From NCBI GenBank assembly GCA_947489705.1, contig CANLEQ010000003.1, positions 1 to 64,000 of the forward strand: 64,000 nt of DNA. The letters run 5' to 3'. The translations under genes were made by a program, and so were the position numbers. Under the pieces are notes generated by a model. The model saw only the letters and a list, made by a program, of their open reading frames with translations. It was not told where the DNA came from and did no database searches. The stretch's first letter is position 1. Each line of letters opens with the position of its first letter. Below, piece by piece: positions 7,160 through 15,042 of the stretch. This DNA comes from an uncultured Paracoccaceae bacterium. GTDB taxonomy: Bacteria > Pseudomonadota > Alphaproteobacteria > Rhodobacterales > Rhodobacteraceae.

Positions 7160-7932
7160 CCGATGACGCCTTCGTCCCCGGCGAAAACATGGGTGGCCGA
7201 CGCTTCGTGCTGGCCACGGATCTCGACGGCACCTTCCTCGGCGGCAGCGAAGAGGACCGCAAACGCCTCTACGACTGGATCGAGGAGAACCGTTCGACCA
7301 TCGGCCTGATCTTCGTCACCGGGCGCGATCCGAAATTCATCGCCGAACTCTGCGAGGGCGGCGTGCCCTGGCCGGAATACGTCGTCGGCGATGTCGGAAC
7401 GACCATCGCCAGGATCGAGAACAAGACGGTGGAGCCCATCATCACCCTCGAGGAAGAGATCGCCGAGACCTGGAACGACGGCGGCGACAAGGTGCGCGCC
7501 GCCCTCGCCGACGAGCCCGGCCTGACCCTGCAAGAGACCGAGTTCCGGTACCGGGTGAGCTACGATCTCGATCCGGCCGAATTCGACCATGCGACTTGCG
7601 ACAAGGTGCGCGATCTGGGATTCGATCCGCTGGCCTCCGACAACCGCTTCTTCGACGTGCTGCCGCGCGGCATCAGCAAGGGGCCGTCGATCAAGCGGCT
7701 GGTGTCGCATCTCGGCGTCGAGCCCAACAAGGTGCTTTGCGCCGGCGATACGCTGAACGACCTGTCGATGCTCGAATGCGGTCTGCCGGCCGTCGCCGTG
7801 GGCGGCTCCGAAGCCGCCCTGCTCGATCGCGTCGCGCCGCTGTCGCACGTCTATATCGCAAAGGGCGTGGGGGCGGCCGGCATATTGGAAGCCGTGGCCG
7901 AACTCGACCTGCACGACACACCCGAAGGATAA
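7156..7932 (+). CDS. HAD-IIB phosphatase, probable glucosylglycerol-phosphate phosphatase
   Basis: A 258-residue HAD-superfamily phosphatase of subfamily IIB (sucrose-phosphate phosphatase-like). Motif I is TDLDGT (residues 21-26, nucleophile Asp22 and acid/base Asp24), motif II IFVTGRD, motif III lysine in SKGPSIKRL, motif IV GDTLNDLSM. The ATG at 7156 overlaps the gpsA stop; an in-frame start further upstream would run through gpsA. The gene ends three bases before ggpS. Position between gpsA and ggpS argues that it removes the phosphate from glucosylglycerol 3-phosphate to release the compatible solute. That assignment rests on context; the substrate cannot be proven from sequence. Confidence 0.82.
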   Translation: MTDDAFVPGENMGGRRFVLATDLDGTFLGGSEEDRKRLYDWIEENRSTIGLIFVTGRDPKFIAELCEGGVPWPEYVVGDVGTTIARIENKTVEPIITLEEEIAETWNDGGDKVRAALADEPGLTLQETEFRYRVSYDLDPAEFDHATCDKVRDLGFDPLASDNRFFDVLPRGISKGPSIKRLVSHLGVEPNKVLCAGDTLNDLSMLECGLPAVAVGGSEAALLDRVAPLSHVYIAKGVGAAGILEAVAELDLHDTPEG

Positions 7933-7935
7933 TCC

Positions 7936-9420
7936 ATGCCAGCAGATCTCGTCATCGTCTATCACCGCCAGCCCTACGAAGAGGTCGAGGAAGGCGGCAA
8001 GATCGTCTTCAAAGAGAACAAGAGCCCGAACGGAATCGTGCCCACGCTGAAGGGCTTCTTCGGTCGCGTCGAAAAGGGATCGTGGGTCGCCTGGAAGCTT
8101 TCCGACACGCCCGCGACGCCCGATTTCGAGCGCGTGGTCGAGATCGAGGACAGCTACGGCAAGTATTCCGTCTCGCGCCTGCCGCTGACCGAAGCGCAGG
8201 TGAAGTCGTTCTACCACGTCACCTCCAAGGAGGCGTTCTGGCCCATTCTCCATTCGTTCAAGGAGAAGTACGACTACGACCCCGTGGACTGGCCCACCTT
8301 CCGCGAGGTGAACTGGGCCTTCGCCGAAGCCGCCGCCGCCGAGGCCGCGGAAGGCGCCGTGGTCTGGGTCCACGACTACAATCTCTGGCTCGTGCCGGGA
8401 TACCTGCGCAAGCTGCGGCCGGACCTTCGGATCAGCTTCTTCCACCATACGCCGTTTCCCTCGGCCGACATGTTCAACGTCCTGCCGTGGCGCCGCGAGA
8501 TCGTCGAGTCGTTGCTCTCGGCCGATGTCGTGGGCTTCCATATCCCGCGTTACGCCGCGAACTTCGTGGGCGTGGCCGAAAGCCTCTTCGATATCGAGAC
8601 GGGCCCGCGCCAGCCTGTGAACCCCGATTTCATCAAGGAACACGTGGCCCTGTCGGAGCGGCGCGTGGCCGAGCAGATCACCTATAACGGCCACGACGTC
8701 TACGTTCAGGCCTCGCCCGTGGGCGTCGATCTCGACTACATCCAGAGCAAGGCGGGAACCGACGAGACCACCCGGAAGGCCCGTCAGATCCGCGAGGATC
8801 TCGGCGACGTCGCGATGATCCTGTCGGTCGGCCGCACCGACTACACCAAGGGCGGCAGCGATCAGCTGATGAGCTTCGAGCGGATCCTCGACGAGAACCC
8901 GGACCTGCACGGCAAGGTGCGCCTGATGCATGTCTCGGTCTCGGCCAACCGCAACATGACGGTCTACGAGGGCATCCAGAACGAGATCGAGGCGACGGTC
9001 GGCCGGATCAACGGGCGTTTCGGCAGTTTCGACTGGACCCCCGTGACGCTGATGAGCCGGGCGATCCCGTTCGACGAGCTGGTGGCCTATTACCGCGCCG
9101 CCGACGTCGCCTGGATCACGCCACTCGCCGACGGCATGAACCTCGTCGCCAAGGAATTCGCGGCCTGCCGCTCCGACAATCGCGGCGCGCTGGTCCTGTC
9201 GGAATTCGCGGGGGCCGCGATCGAGATGGGCTCGGCGATCCTGGCCAACCCGTTCTCGCACAAGAGCATGGACCGCGCCCTTCTCCAGGCATTGAACATG
9301 TCCGAGGAAGAGCAGGAACACCGCATGAAGCACATGCGCCAGACGATCGCCAAATACGACATCAAGGCCTGGGCCGAGGATCAGATGAAGGGATTCTCGG
9401 GCAAGTCCGGACCTCTCTGA
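7936..9420 (+). CDS. ggpS: Glucosylglycerol-phosphate synthase (GT20 family)
   Basis: A 494-residue retaining glycosyltransferase of family GT20. It is expected to join glucose from ADP-glucose to glycerol 3-phosphate, the committed step of glucosylglycerol, an osmoprotectant. GT20 blocks are WVHDYNLWLVPGYLR (144-158), SFFHHTPFPSADMF (168-180), the phosphate-binding VGRTDYTKG (298-306) and DGMNLVAKEF (399-408). GgpS and trehalose-phosphate synthase (OtsA) share this fold. The call for GgpS rests on the divergent N-terminal acceptor region, on cyanobacterial GgpS-like stretches such as YHRQPYEE, and on the upstream gpsA and phosphatase genes. A strong hairpin follows. Trehalose-phosphate synthase remains a less likely alternative. 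Confidence 0.88.
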   Translation: MPADLVIVYHRQPYEEVEEGGKIVFKENKSPNGIVPTLKGFFGRVEKGSWVAWKLSDTPATPDFERVVEIEDSYGKYSVSRLPLTEAQVKSFYHVTSKEAFWPILHSFKEKYDYDPVDWPTFREVNWAFAEAAAAEAAEGAVVWVHDYNLWLVPGYLRKLRPDLRISFFHHTPFPSADMFNVLPWRREIVESLLSADVVGFHIPRYAANFVGVAESLFDIETGPRQPVNPDFIKEHVALSERRVAEQITYNGHDVYVQASPVGVDLDYIQSKAGTDETTRKARQIREDLGDVAMILSVGRTDYTKGGSDQLMSFERILDENPDLHGKVRLMHVSVSANRNMTVYEGIQNEIEATVGRINGRFGSFDWTPVTLMSRAIPFDELVAYYRAADVAWITPLADGMNLVAKEFAACRSDNRGALVLSEFAGAAIEMGSAILANPFSHKSMDRALLQALNMSEEEQEHRMKHMRQTIAKYDIKAWAEDQMKGFSGKSGPL

Positions 9421-9428
9421 TCCCCGTT

Positions 9429-9456
9429 CCGGACCCGGTCGGTCGATCGGGTCCGG
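9429..9456. terminator. Bidirectional hairpin terminator
   Basis: CCGGACCCG and CGGGTCCGG form a perfect nine-base-pair stem with a ten-base loop, eight bases past the ggpS stop and eleven bases from the end of the convergent export gene. There is no T-tract, so it may act as a bidirectional structural terminator. Confidence 0.6.
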
Positions 9457-9466
9457 GCGGCCGCGA

Positions 9467-10579
9467 TCAGTTGCTCAGCTGGCGTGCGAAGCCCACGCCC
9501 CCACCGAGCAGCGACAGCGCCACCTGGATCGAGCTGACGGGCGATTCGGTCGCGAGCACCACGTCGCCCGGCATGATCTGGAGCGATTTCGCGCTGAAGA
9601 GGCCGTCGGCGCTCGTCAGGTCGATGGCGAAGATCACCCGATCCTCGCGCGGGCCGCGCAGGCCGGCGGCGAGTGCGGATTGCGGATATTCGCGCAGGAT
9701 CAGCACCCCTTCGGGATCGGCACGCGTATCGGTCAATCCGCCGATCAGCGAGATCGCCTCGAGGGCGGTGACGCGATCTTGCGGGAAATAGATCAGGTCT
9801 TCCTTGCCCGCCGCCCCGAGGGCCAGGAAATATCGATCGTCCTGCTCCACGATCACCGTATCGCCGGCCTGCACCAGCGCGTTGGCCTGCGGATTGTCGT
9901 AAAGCGTGCCGAGCGACGTGGTGTAGCTGTTCGATCCGCGCTGCAGGCGGATACGCGGGTTGCGCAAGCTCGGCGAGACGCCGCCCGCGAGGCTCAGCAA
10001 TGTGAGCACATCCATGTTGCGATCGCGCAGCGGGAAGATGCCGGGTGCCGCGACGCCCGCCGCGACGGCCACGGAATTGTTGACCCCCTCGACCAGGGCA
10101 AGCTGCACCTGCGACGAGGGCGCTATATCCGCGAGCTGCGTCTGGATCGCCTCGCGGGCGCGTTCGGGGCTCATCCCCGTGATGCGGACCTCGCCCACAT
10201 AGGGGATGAAGACCCGGCCCGAAGGGCTGACGACCAGCTCGCCGAGCGATGCCTGGCGTTCCTCGAGCCCGGTCAGCAGCGAATTTTCGGAACTGTCCCA
10301 CAGGGTCACCGCGACGCGATCGCCGGGCTGGATGATCTGACCTAGAGACCCCTCGCCCGCCCGCGGCCAGCCGTCGCTGCGGTCCGCGCCGACACCCGGC
10401 CAGGCCGCCACCGTCGGAAGCAGGGCCCGCGTGACCGGATAGAAGGCGTAATCCTCCGCATCGGCCGTTCGCGACGGCCGGATCTCCGATTGCAGCGCCG
10501 CGCCGCGCGGCAGGCCCGAACAGGCGGCCGTAAACAGCATCGAGCCAGCGATTGTTGCGGTGACGATCCGTCGGATCAC
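9467..10579 (-). CDS. Wza/GfcE-like polysaccharide export outer-membrane lipoprotein
   Basis: A 370-residue polysaccharide biosynthesis/export protein that should form the outer-membrane exit channel for an exported polysaccharide. Residues 1-20 are a lipoprotein signal ending FTAAC (Cys20). The polysaccharide export domain begins around IIQPGDRVAVTLWDSS and VSPSGRVFIPYVGEV; two SLBB-type repeats follow (VNNSVAVAAGVAAPGIFPL; EDLIYFPQDRVTALEAI). The start is GTG 10579, preceded by GGGGGAAG at ideal distance; longer frames would bury the signal peptide. Polysaccharide genes lie on both strands downstream, but no inner-membrane Wzc-type kinase or polymerase is in the window. Confidence 0.88.
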   Translation of the reverse strand: MIRRIVTATIAGSMLFTAACSGLPRGAALQSEIRPSRTADAEDYAFYPVTRALLPTVAAWPGVGADRSDGWPRAGEGSLGQIIQPGDRVAVTLWDSSENSLLTGLEERQASLGELVVSPSGRVFIPYVGEVRITGMSPERAREAIQTQLADIAPSSQVQLALVEGVNNSVAVAAGVAAPGIFPLRDRNMDVLTLLSLAGGVSPSLRNPRIRLQRGSNSYTTSLGTLYDNPQANALVQAGDTVIVEQDDRYFLALGAAGKEDLIYFPQDRVTALEAISLIGGLTDTRADPEGVLILREYPQSALAAGLRGPREDRVIFAIDLTSADGLFSAKSLQIMPGDVVLATESPVSSIQVALSLLGGGVGFARQLSN

Positions 10580-10685
10580 GCTTCCCCCCGGGAACGATGG
10601 TTGCAGAGGGGCATTTCGCCCGCCGCGCCAAGATACTAGGATGCCGCCGGAACGCAATCGCCCAAGATCCGGAATTCCGCGCCGC

Positions 10686-11519
10686 ATGTCGAGCCCCGCC
10701 CATCCCAAGCCCCTCGTCCTGATCGGCGCCGGCGGTGCCGTCGGCCGCCGCTTGCGGCGCGCATGGAAGGCTGCGGGCCATCCGCATGTGGCGCTCGGTC
10801 GCGGGGCGGATGCGGATCTGCGCTGGGACATGCGCGCACCGCCGCCGCCCTGCCCGCTTGCCCGCGGCGCGGGGGTCGTGGCGCTCGCCGGGGTCACGCC
10901 GGAGACGGGGGGCGATCTCGGGGACAATGCGCGGCTCGCCGCGGCGGCGATAGCGGCGGCGCGCGACTGGGGCGCCGCGCATGTCTTCGTGATCTCGTCA
11001 TCGGCGGTCTACGGCGCCACGTCGCGCCATCCCGCCGGCGAGACGGCGCCGCTCGATCCCGCGCGGCCCTATGCCGCCGCCAAGATCGAGATGGAACGCG
11101 CCACGGCGGCGCCGGACGTCACCGCCCTTCGGCTCGCCAATGTCGCGGGGGCGTCGCAACCCTTCCTCGCGATCCGCGCGGGCCATGCGAGGCTCGACCG
11201 TTTCGCGGAAGAGGACGCGCCGACGCGCAGCTTCATCGGGCCCGTCGCGCTGGCCGATTGTCTTGCGAGGCTCTGCGACCTCGCCGCCGATCGACACGCC
11301 CTGCCGCCCGTGCTGAACGTGGCGTCGCGCGATCCCCTCGCCATGCTCGACATATTCACCGCCGCGGGCCTCGCGCCCGAGCGGCCGGACGCGCCCGAGG
11401 GTGCGGTGGCCCATGCCAACCTTTCCACCGGCCTTCTCTCGCAACTCTGGGAGGTGCCGGCGCAGGATGCCGCGGATCTCTGGGCCGAAACCCGCGCGAC
11501 CGACGAGGCGAGCGCATGA
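10686..11519 (+). CDS. NAD-dependent epimerase/dehydratase (extended SDR)
   Basis: A 277-residue sugar-nucleotide epimerase/dehydratase-like protein. A Rossmann motif GAGGAVGRRL sits at residues 13-22, ALAGVT follows the third strand, and the SDR catalytic set is visible as SSSAVYG with PYAAAKIEMER giving the Tyr-x-x-x-Lys pair. It is about 40 residues shorter than typical GalE-type enzymes and the glycine motif is G-x-x-G-x-V-G. The ATG at 10686 follows a divergent gap with the Wza-like gene. It overlaps the sugar transferase by four bases, so the two are one operon that likely makes and transfers one sugar. The precise sugar is unknown. Confidence 0.8.
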   Translation: MSSPAHPKPLVLIGAGGAVGRRLRRAWKAAGHPHVALGRGADADLRWDMRAPPPPCPLARGAGVVALAGVTPETGGDLGDNARLAAAAIAAARDWGAAHVFVISSSAVYGATSRHPAGETAPLDPARPYAAAKIEMERATAAPDVTALRLANVAGASQPFLAIRAGHARLDRFAEEDAPTRSFIGPVALADCLARLCDLAADRHALPPVLNVASRDPLAMLDIFTAAGLAPERPDAPEGAVAHANLSTGLLSQLWEVPAQDAADLWAETRATDEASA

Positions 11520-12130
11520 GCCCGGGAAAACGCCTCTTCGACATCGCGCTCGCGCTGGTGCTGGGCGCGCTCTTGCTCGTGCCGGGGATTCTCATCGCAG
11601 CGATTGTGCTCGTCACTTCGGGATGGCCCGTCTTTCACCTGTCGGAGCGGATGCGCGCGCCGGACGAGCCGTTTCGCCTCTGGAAGTTCCGTTCGATGCG
11701 GCCCGATCCCGGCGATGCCGGTGTCACGGGCGGCGACAAGAGCGCGCGCGTCACGCCGGTCGGGAAGGTGCTGCGGCGCAGCCGGCTCGACGAGCTTCCG
11801 CAGCTCTGGAACGTGCTGCGCGGAGATATCAGCTTCGTCGGCCCGCGCCCGCCGCTGCGCCGATATGTCGAGATGTTCCCCGAACTCTATGCGGAGGTCC
11901 TGCGCTCGCGACCGGGCATCACCGGCCTCGCGACGCTGCGGTTCCACGGTCAGGAGGAACGGCTTCTGTCGCGGACCGCGTCCGCCGCCGAGACCGAGGC
12001 GGTCTATTGCCGGCGTTGCGTGCCGCGCAAGGCCGCACTCGACCTCATCTACCAGCGCAACAGGACGCTCTGCATGGATATGGCCCTGATCTGCGAGACG
12101 GCGGCGCGGTTGCTGCCGAAACGGCGCTAG
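11516..12130 (+). CDS. Undecaprenyl-phosphate sugar phosphotransferase (WcaJ/bacterial sugar transferase family)
   Basis: A 204-residue monotopic phosphoglycosyl transferase of the bacterial sugar transferase family (PF02397). It should start a polysaccharide repeat unit by moving a sugar phosphate onto undecaprenyl phosphate at the inner membrane. One membrane helix spans about 12-36. The catalytic core shows WKFRSMRPDPGDAG, LRRSRLDELPQLWNVLRGDI, SFVGPRPPLRRYVE and RSRPGITGLATLRF. The start is fixed by the ATGA overlap with the epimerase gene. It lacks the large N-terminal membrane domain of WcaJ/WbaP and so belongs to the short, PglC-like class. It converges on the YjbF gene with four bases shared. 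Confidence 0.93.
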   Translation: MSPGKRLFDIALALVLGALLLVPGILIAAIVLVTSGWPVFHLSERMRAPDEPFRLWKFRSMRPDPGDAGVTGGDKSARVTPVGKVLRRSRLDELPQLWNVLRGDISFVGPRPPLRRYVEMFPELYAEVLRSRPGITGLATLRFHGQEERLLSRTASAAETEAVYCRRCVPRKAALDLIYQRNRTLCMDMALICETAARLLPKRR

Positions 12131-12813
12131 CGCAGGCCGCCATGCACGTCCTGGAGTTCGAAATATCCAAGCCGCGGCGAGACGAACTGGCGTGACTTGC
12201 GCATCACGCCGCGCGTGTCGACCCAGTAGCGGTTGGTGAACGTCTCGCCCTGCCCGTCGGTGCAGGCCTCATCGACCCGAACCGTGTCGAAACGGCGCCC
12301 GGTGACGACGACCTGTTCGCCGACCGGTCGGGAGAGCTCGCAGAAATACCGGAACCGTTCGATCGTCTCGTCGCCCTGCAGGCGATAGTGATCGCGCACC
12401 ACGCGGCCGCCCGTCGTCTCGAGGCGGGGAATATCTGCCGAACTCAGGTCGAAACCGAACCCGGCGGTTCCGACGATCTGCCCCTGCTTCAGCGAGACGC
12501 TGTAGCCCTCGGGCGTGACCCAGGTGACGACGTCGCGGTTCACGGCCTGCTGAACGAGGCCCACCTCGCTGCCGAATTCGGGAATGTCGAGCAGCATGAC
12601 GTCGACCGGCGCGGCGTTGAGCTCCGCGTCGCTCAGGGTGACGCCCTGGGTAGCATCGCCCCGGCGGTCGATAAATCCGGTCGCGGCGCGGCGCAATTCC
12701 GCGTAGGCCGATCCGCCCTCGGAGCCATTTCCCGAACAGCCCGCCAGCGCCAGCAGCGCGATGGCCGTTGCGGCCCGCAGGGCCCGGCCCCGGTTGGTCG
12801 CGATCATCTCCAT
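12127..12813 (-). CDS. YjbF/GfcB-like lipoprotein
   Basis: A 228-residue outer-membrane lipoprotein of the YjbF (GfcB, group 4 capsule) family. The signal is residues 1-26 with lipobox LAGC (Cys26). The body carries family-like stretches ATQGVTLSDAELNAAP, WVTPEGYSVSLKQGQIVGT and VRDHYRLQGDETIERFRYFC. The ATG at 12813 has GGGGAC at good distance; the in-frame ATG at 12807 overlaps the YjbH stop by four bases but has a Shine-Dalgarno sequence too close. It is downstream of and coupled to the YjbH gene, reproducing the yjbF-yjbH pairing of enterobacterial yjbEFGH and gfc operons. Molecular function is unknown. Confidence 0.85.
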   Translation of the reverse strand: MEMIATNRGRALRAATAIALLALAGCSGNGSEGGSAYAELRRAATGFIDRRGDATQGVTLSDAELNAAPVDVMLLDIPEFGSEVGLVQQAVNRDVVTWVTPEGYSVSLKQGQIVGTAGFGFDLSSADIPRLETTGGRVVRDHYRLQGDETIERFRYFCELSRPVGEQVVVTGRRFDTVRVDEACTDGQGETFTNRYWVDTRGVMRKSRQFVSPRLGYFELQDVHGGLR

Positions 12814-14957
12814 ACCCGTCCCCATTGCGCGTCGAGGCCCTCCGCGTGATAGTCGCGGATCTTGTCGTAGAGGCGCCCGTCGACATTGAGCCTGGCGCCC
12901 CCGTCCCGCGTGATCGGACGGATCGTGGTGCCGAACGCGCTGCCGGACGGGCGGCCGGTGAACCAGCCGACCGGGATCCTGATGTTGATGCCCTTGTCGA
13001 ACGAGCCCTCGCCGAAATCCTCGGAGGAGACATCGGTCTGCGTGGCGAAGACCCCCACCTCCCAACCGTTCGTGAATTCCCGCGTCAGGGTCAGCGTCGC
13101 GCCCACGTCGCCGGCAAGGTAGCGGCCCACATCGAGCTGGACGTTGAATTCGTCCGTCACGTCGTAATAGGCCGAAACGTGGCCGGTCGCGACGTCGTAA
13201 TCCTGAAACCCGAAGGTCTGGTCGAAATCGCGCTGTGCGACGTAGTTGAGTTCCGCCCCGAGGGCCAGACGGCTCCCCACCGGCTTCCAGAGAAGCTCGG
13301 TCGACAGGCCGCCGAACATTCGCTCGAGATAGCCCGCCGTGACGCGGGCGTAGAGTTCGGGCGCCGGCTTGAAGTAATAGGCCGTCGTCAGGCGGTCGAT
13401 CGCGATGTCCGATTCCTCGTTGTAGCGCGGGAAGTTGGTGCGCACCGGGGGCAGTGCCGAATTGCTGTCGCGCGCCGTATCGTCGAGATTGCCGGCAAGG
13501 ATCCGCGAAACCGACCCGCTGAAGACGAGGCCGGGGCGCGGCTCGTAACTCGCGCGGGCGCGGACCCCCACGCCGAGCCGCAAGGGCGCCGCGGGGTCGA
13601 AGAAGATGCGGCGCACGAACGGCCCGACGGACCAGTCGAAGCGCGGAAAGACTTCGCTGTTGAGCGTCGCGCCGGGATTGGGTCCGCGCGCATTGCCGAT
13701 CCCCGTCACCGCGCGCAGCTGCGCGGCGGCGTTGGGTGCCGCCACGAGCGCCTCCACGTCGGATCGGCGTATCGTCACGGCCGAGGCCGGGATGCCGTCG
13801 ACGCTCGGGACGATGCGGAACGTCTCGACCGAGCTCGGCATGGTCCGCGTCAGCGCCCGCGCCATCCGCCCCACGGCCTGCGCGGTCGCGCCGTAGCTCG
13901 GGTTGCGGAACCGGACCTCGACCGCATCGGGGCCCAGCACCTCGAACGCCTCGACCGTCAGGCCCGCCTCGCCCGCCTCGTCGGCCAGCGCCGTCAGCAG
14001 CGCGGATTGCACCCGCGGCACCGCGGCCCAGTCCTGCGACCATCGATCGGGGCTGGTGGCGCGCGACGGCCGCTCGGCCACGGGTGCGGGTGCGGGCCCC
14101 ACGCTTCCCTCGACCGGCGGACGGTAGGGATTGCCCGAGAAGGTCAGCCGCAACCCGAATTCGGACCCGTAGAGATAGTAGCCGCCGAGGCTCACCGCCT
14201 CGTTGATGTGGTAGGCCGCGCCGAAACTGAACGACGATTCGCGCTCGAGGATGCGGCTCGAGGCCGGCCGCTCGTTGCCGGTTTCGAGCGTGTAGGCGTC
14301 GGAGCTGTATTCCGCCATCAGCGTGAGGTCGTCCGTGGCGCGGTAGATCACGCTGCCGAACGGAGCCACGTCGCCGCGAAACCACTGGTCCGCGTTGAAG
14401 TCGCCGCCCTCGCCCGCGTCGATCGGGCCGCGTTCGCCCGTCTCTCCGATGGGCTCGAACGATCCGAGCCGTCCCCATCCCAGGCCCGCCGATATCGCCA
14501 GCCGGTCGCCGAACGTCTTGGTGGCGACCAGGTATTCGCCCGACGAAACACCGGTCCCCGCGAAATCCTGCAGGCCGATCTTAAGCGCCGGCACGAAGCG
14601 CCGCTCGTTGAGCAGGCGGACGGAGATGTCGAAGCTGCGGTCGAAGTAATCCTCGTATCGCGGCTCGTTGAGAAGGTTGAGACCGGAATACTTGGTGTAG
14701 CGGAACGCGCCCTGCACGGCCGGCAGGCCTTGGAAGGCAAGCGTGCCGCGGGTCACGTTGCCGAAATAGCCGACCGTGACGGCGATCTCGCCGTCGGGCT
14801 GGCTGAGCGCCGTGGGCGTGTCGATCGCACCCGTCATGCCGTAGAAGTTGAAGTCCGGCCGGTCGAAATCGGCCTGCGCCGTTCCGGCGACAAGCGCGAT
14901 CGCGGCGCTCGAGGTCGCGATGCGCAGGTGTCGCGCCAGTCTTACCTTGGGATACAC
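12804..14957 (-). CDS. YjbH/GfcD-like outer-membrane beta-barrel protein
   Basis: A 717-residue YjbH-family protein, a predicted large outer-membrane barrel linked to exopolysaccharide secretion. Residues 1-29 are a signal peptide ending AQA. The start of the mature protein, NFYGMTGAIDTPTALSQPDGE, is the family hallmark, followed by many amphipathic strands with aromatic girdles. A periplasmic-like linker at about 280-420 is rich in Pro, Ala and Arg. The C-terminal half contains FKPAPELYARVTAGYLERMFGG, also family-typical. It precedes the YjbF lipoprotein gene. With the Wza-like protein it suggests a group-4-capsule-like export route. The yjbE and yjbG partners are not present here. Confidence 0.88.
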   Translation of the reverse strand: MYPKVRLARHLRIATSSAAIALVAGTAQADFDRPDFNFYGMTGAIDTPTALSQPDGEIAVTVGYFGNVTRGTLAFQGLPAVQGAFRYTKYSGLNLLNEPRYEDYFDRSFDISVRLLNERRFVPALKIGLQDFAGTGVSSGEYLVATKTFGDRLAISAGLGWGRLGSFEPIGETGERGPIDAGEGGDFNADQWFRGDVAPFGSVIYRATDDLTLMAEYSSDAYTLETGNERPASSRILERESSFSFGAAYHINEAVSLGGYYLYGSEFGLRLTFSGNPYRPPVEGSVGPAPAPVAERPSRATSPDRWSQDWAAVPRVQSALLTALADEAGEAGLTVEAFEVLGPDAVEVRFRNPSYGATAQAVGRMARALTRTMPSSVETFRIVPSVDGIPASAVTIRRSDVEALVAAPNAAAQLRAVTGIGNARGPNPGATLNSEVFPRFDWSVGPFVRRIFFDPAAPLRLGVGVRARASYEPRPGLVFSGSVSRILAGNLDDTARDSNSALPPVRTNFPRYNEESDIAIDRLTTAYYFKPAPELYARVTAGYLERMFGGLSTELLWKPVGSRLALGAELNYVAQRDFDQTFGFQDYDVATGHVSAYYDVTDEFNVQLDVGRYLAGDVGATLTLTREFTNGWEVGVFATQTDVSSEDFGEGSFDKGINIRIPVGWFTGRPSGSAFGTTIRPITRDGGARLNVDGRLYDKIRDYHAEGLDAQWGRVWR

Positions 14958-15042
14958 TTGGGTCCGCTCCCCGACAAAGTCCCGATCCGTCGGCCCTCTA
15001 TGGCGGCTCGCGGCATCAGCGTAAAGGTCGCGCCGCGCGCGA

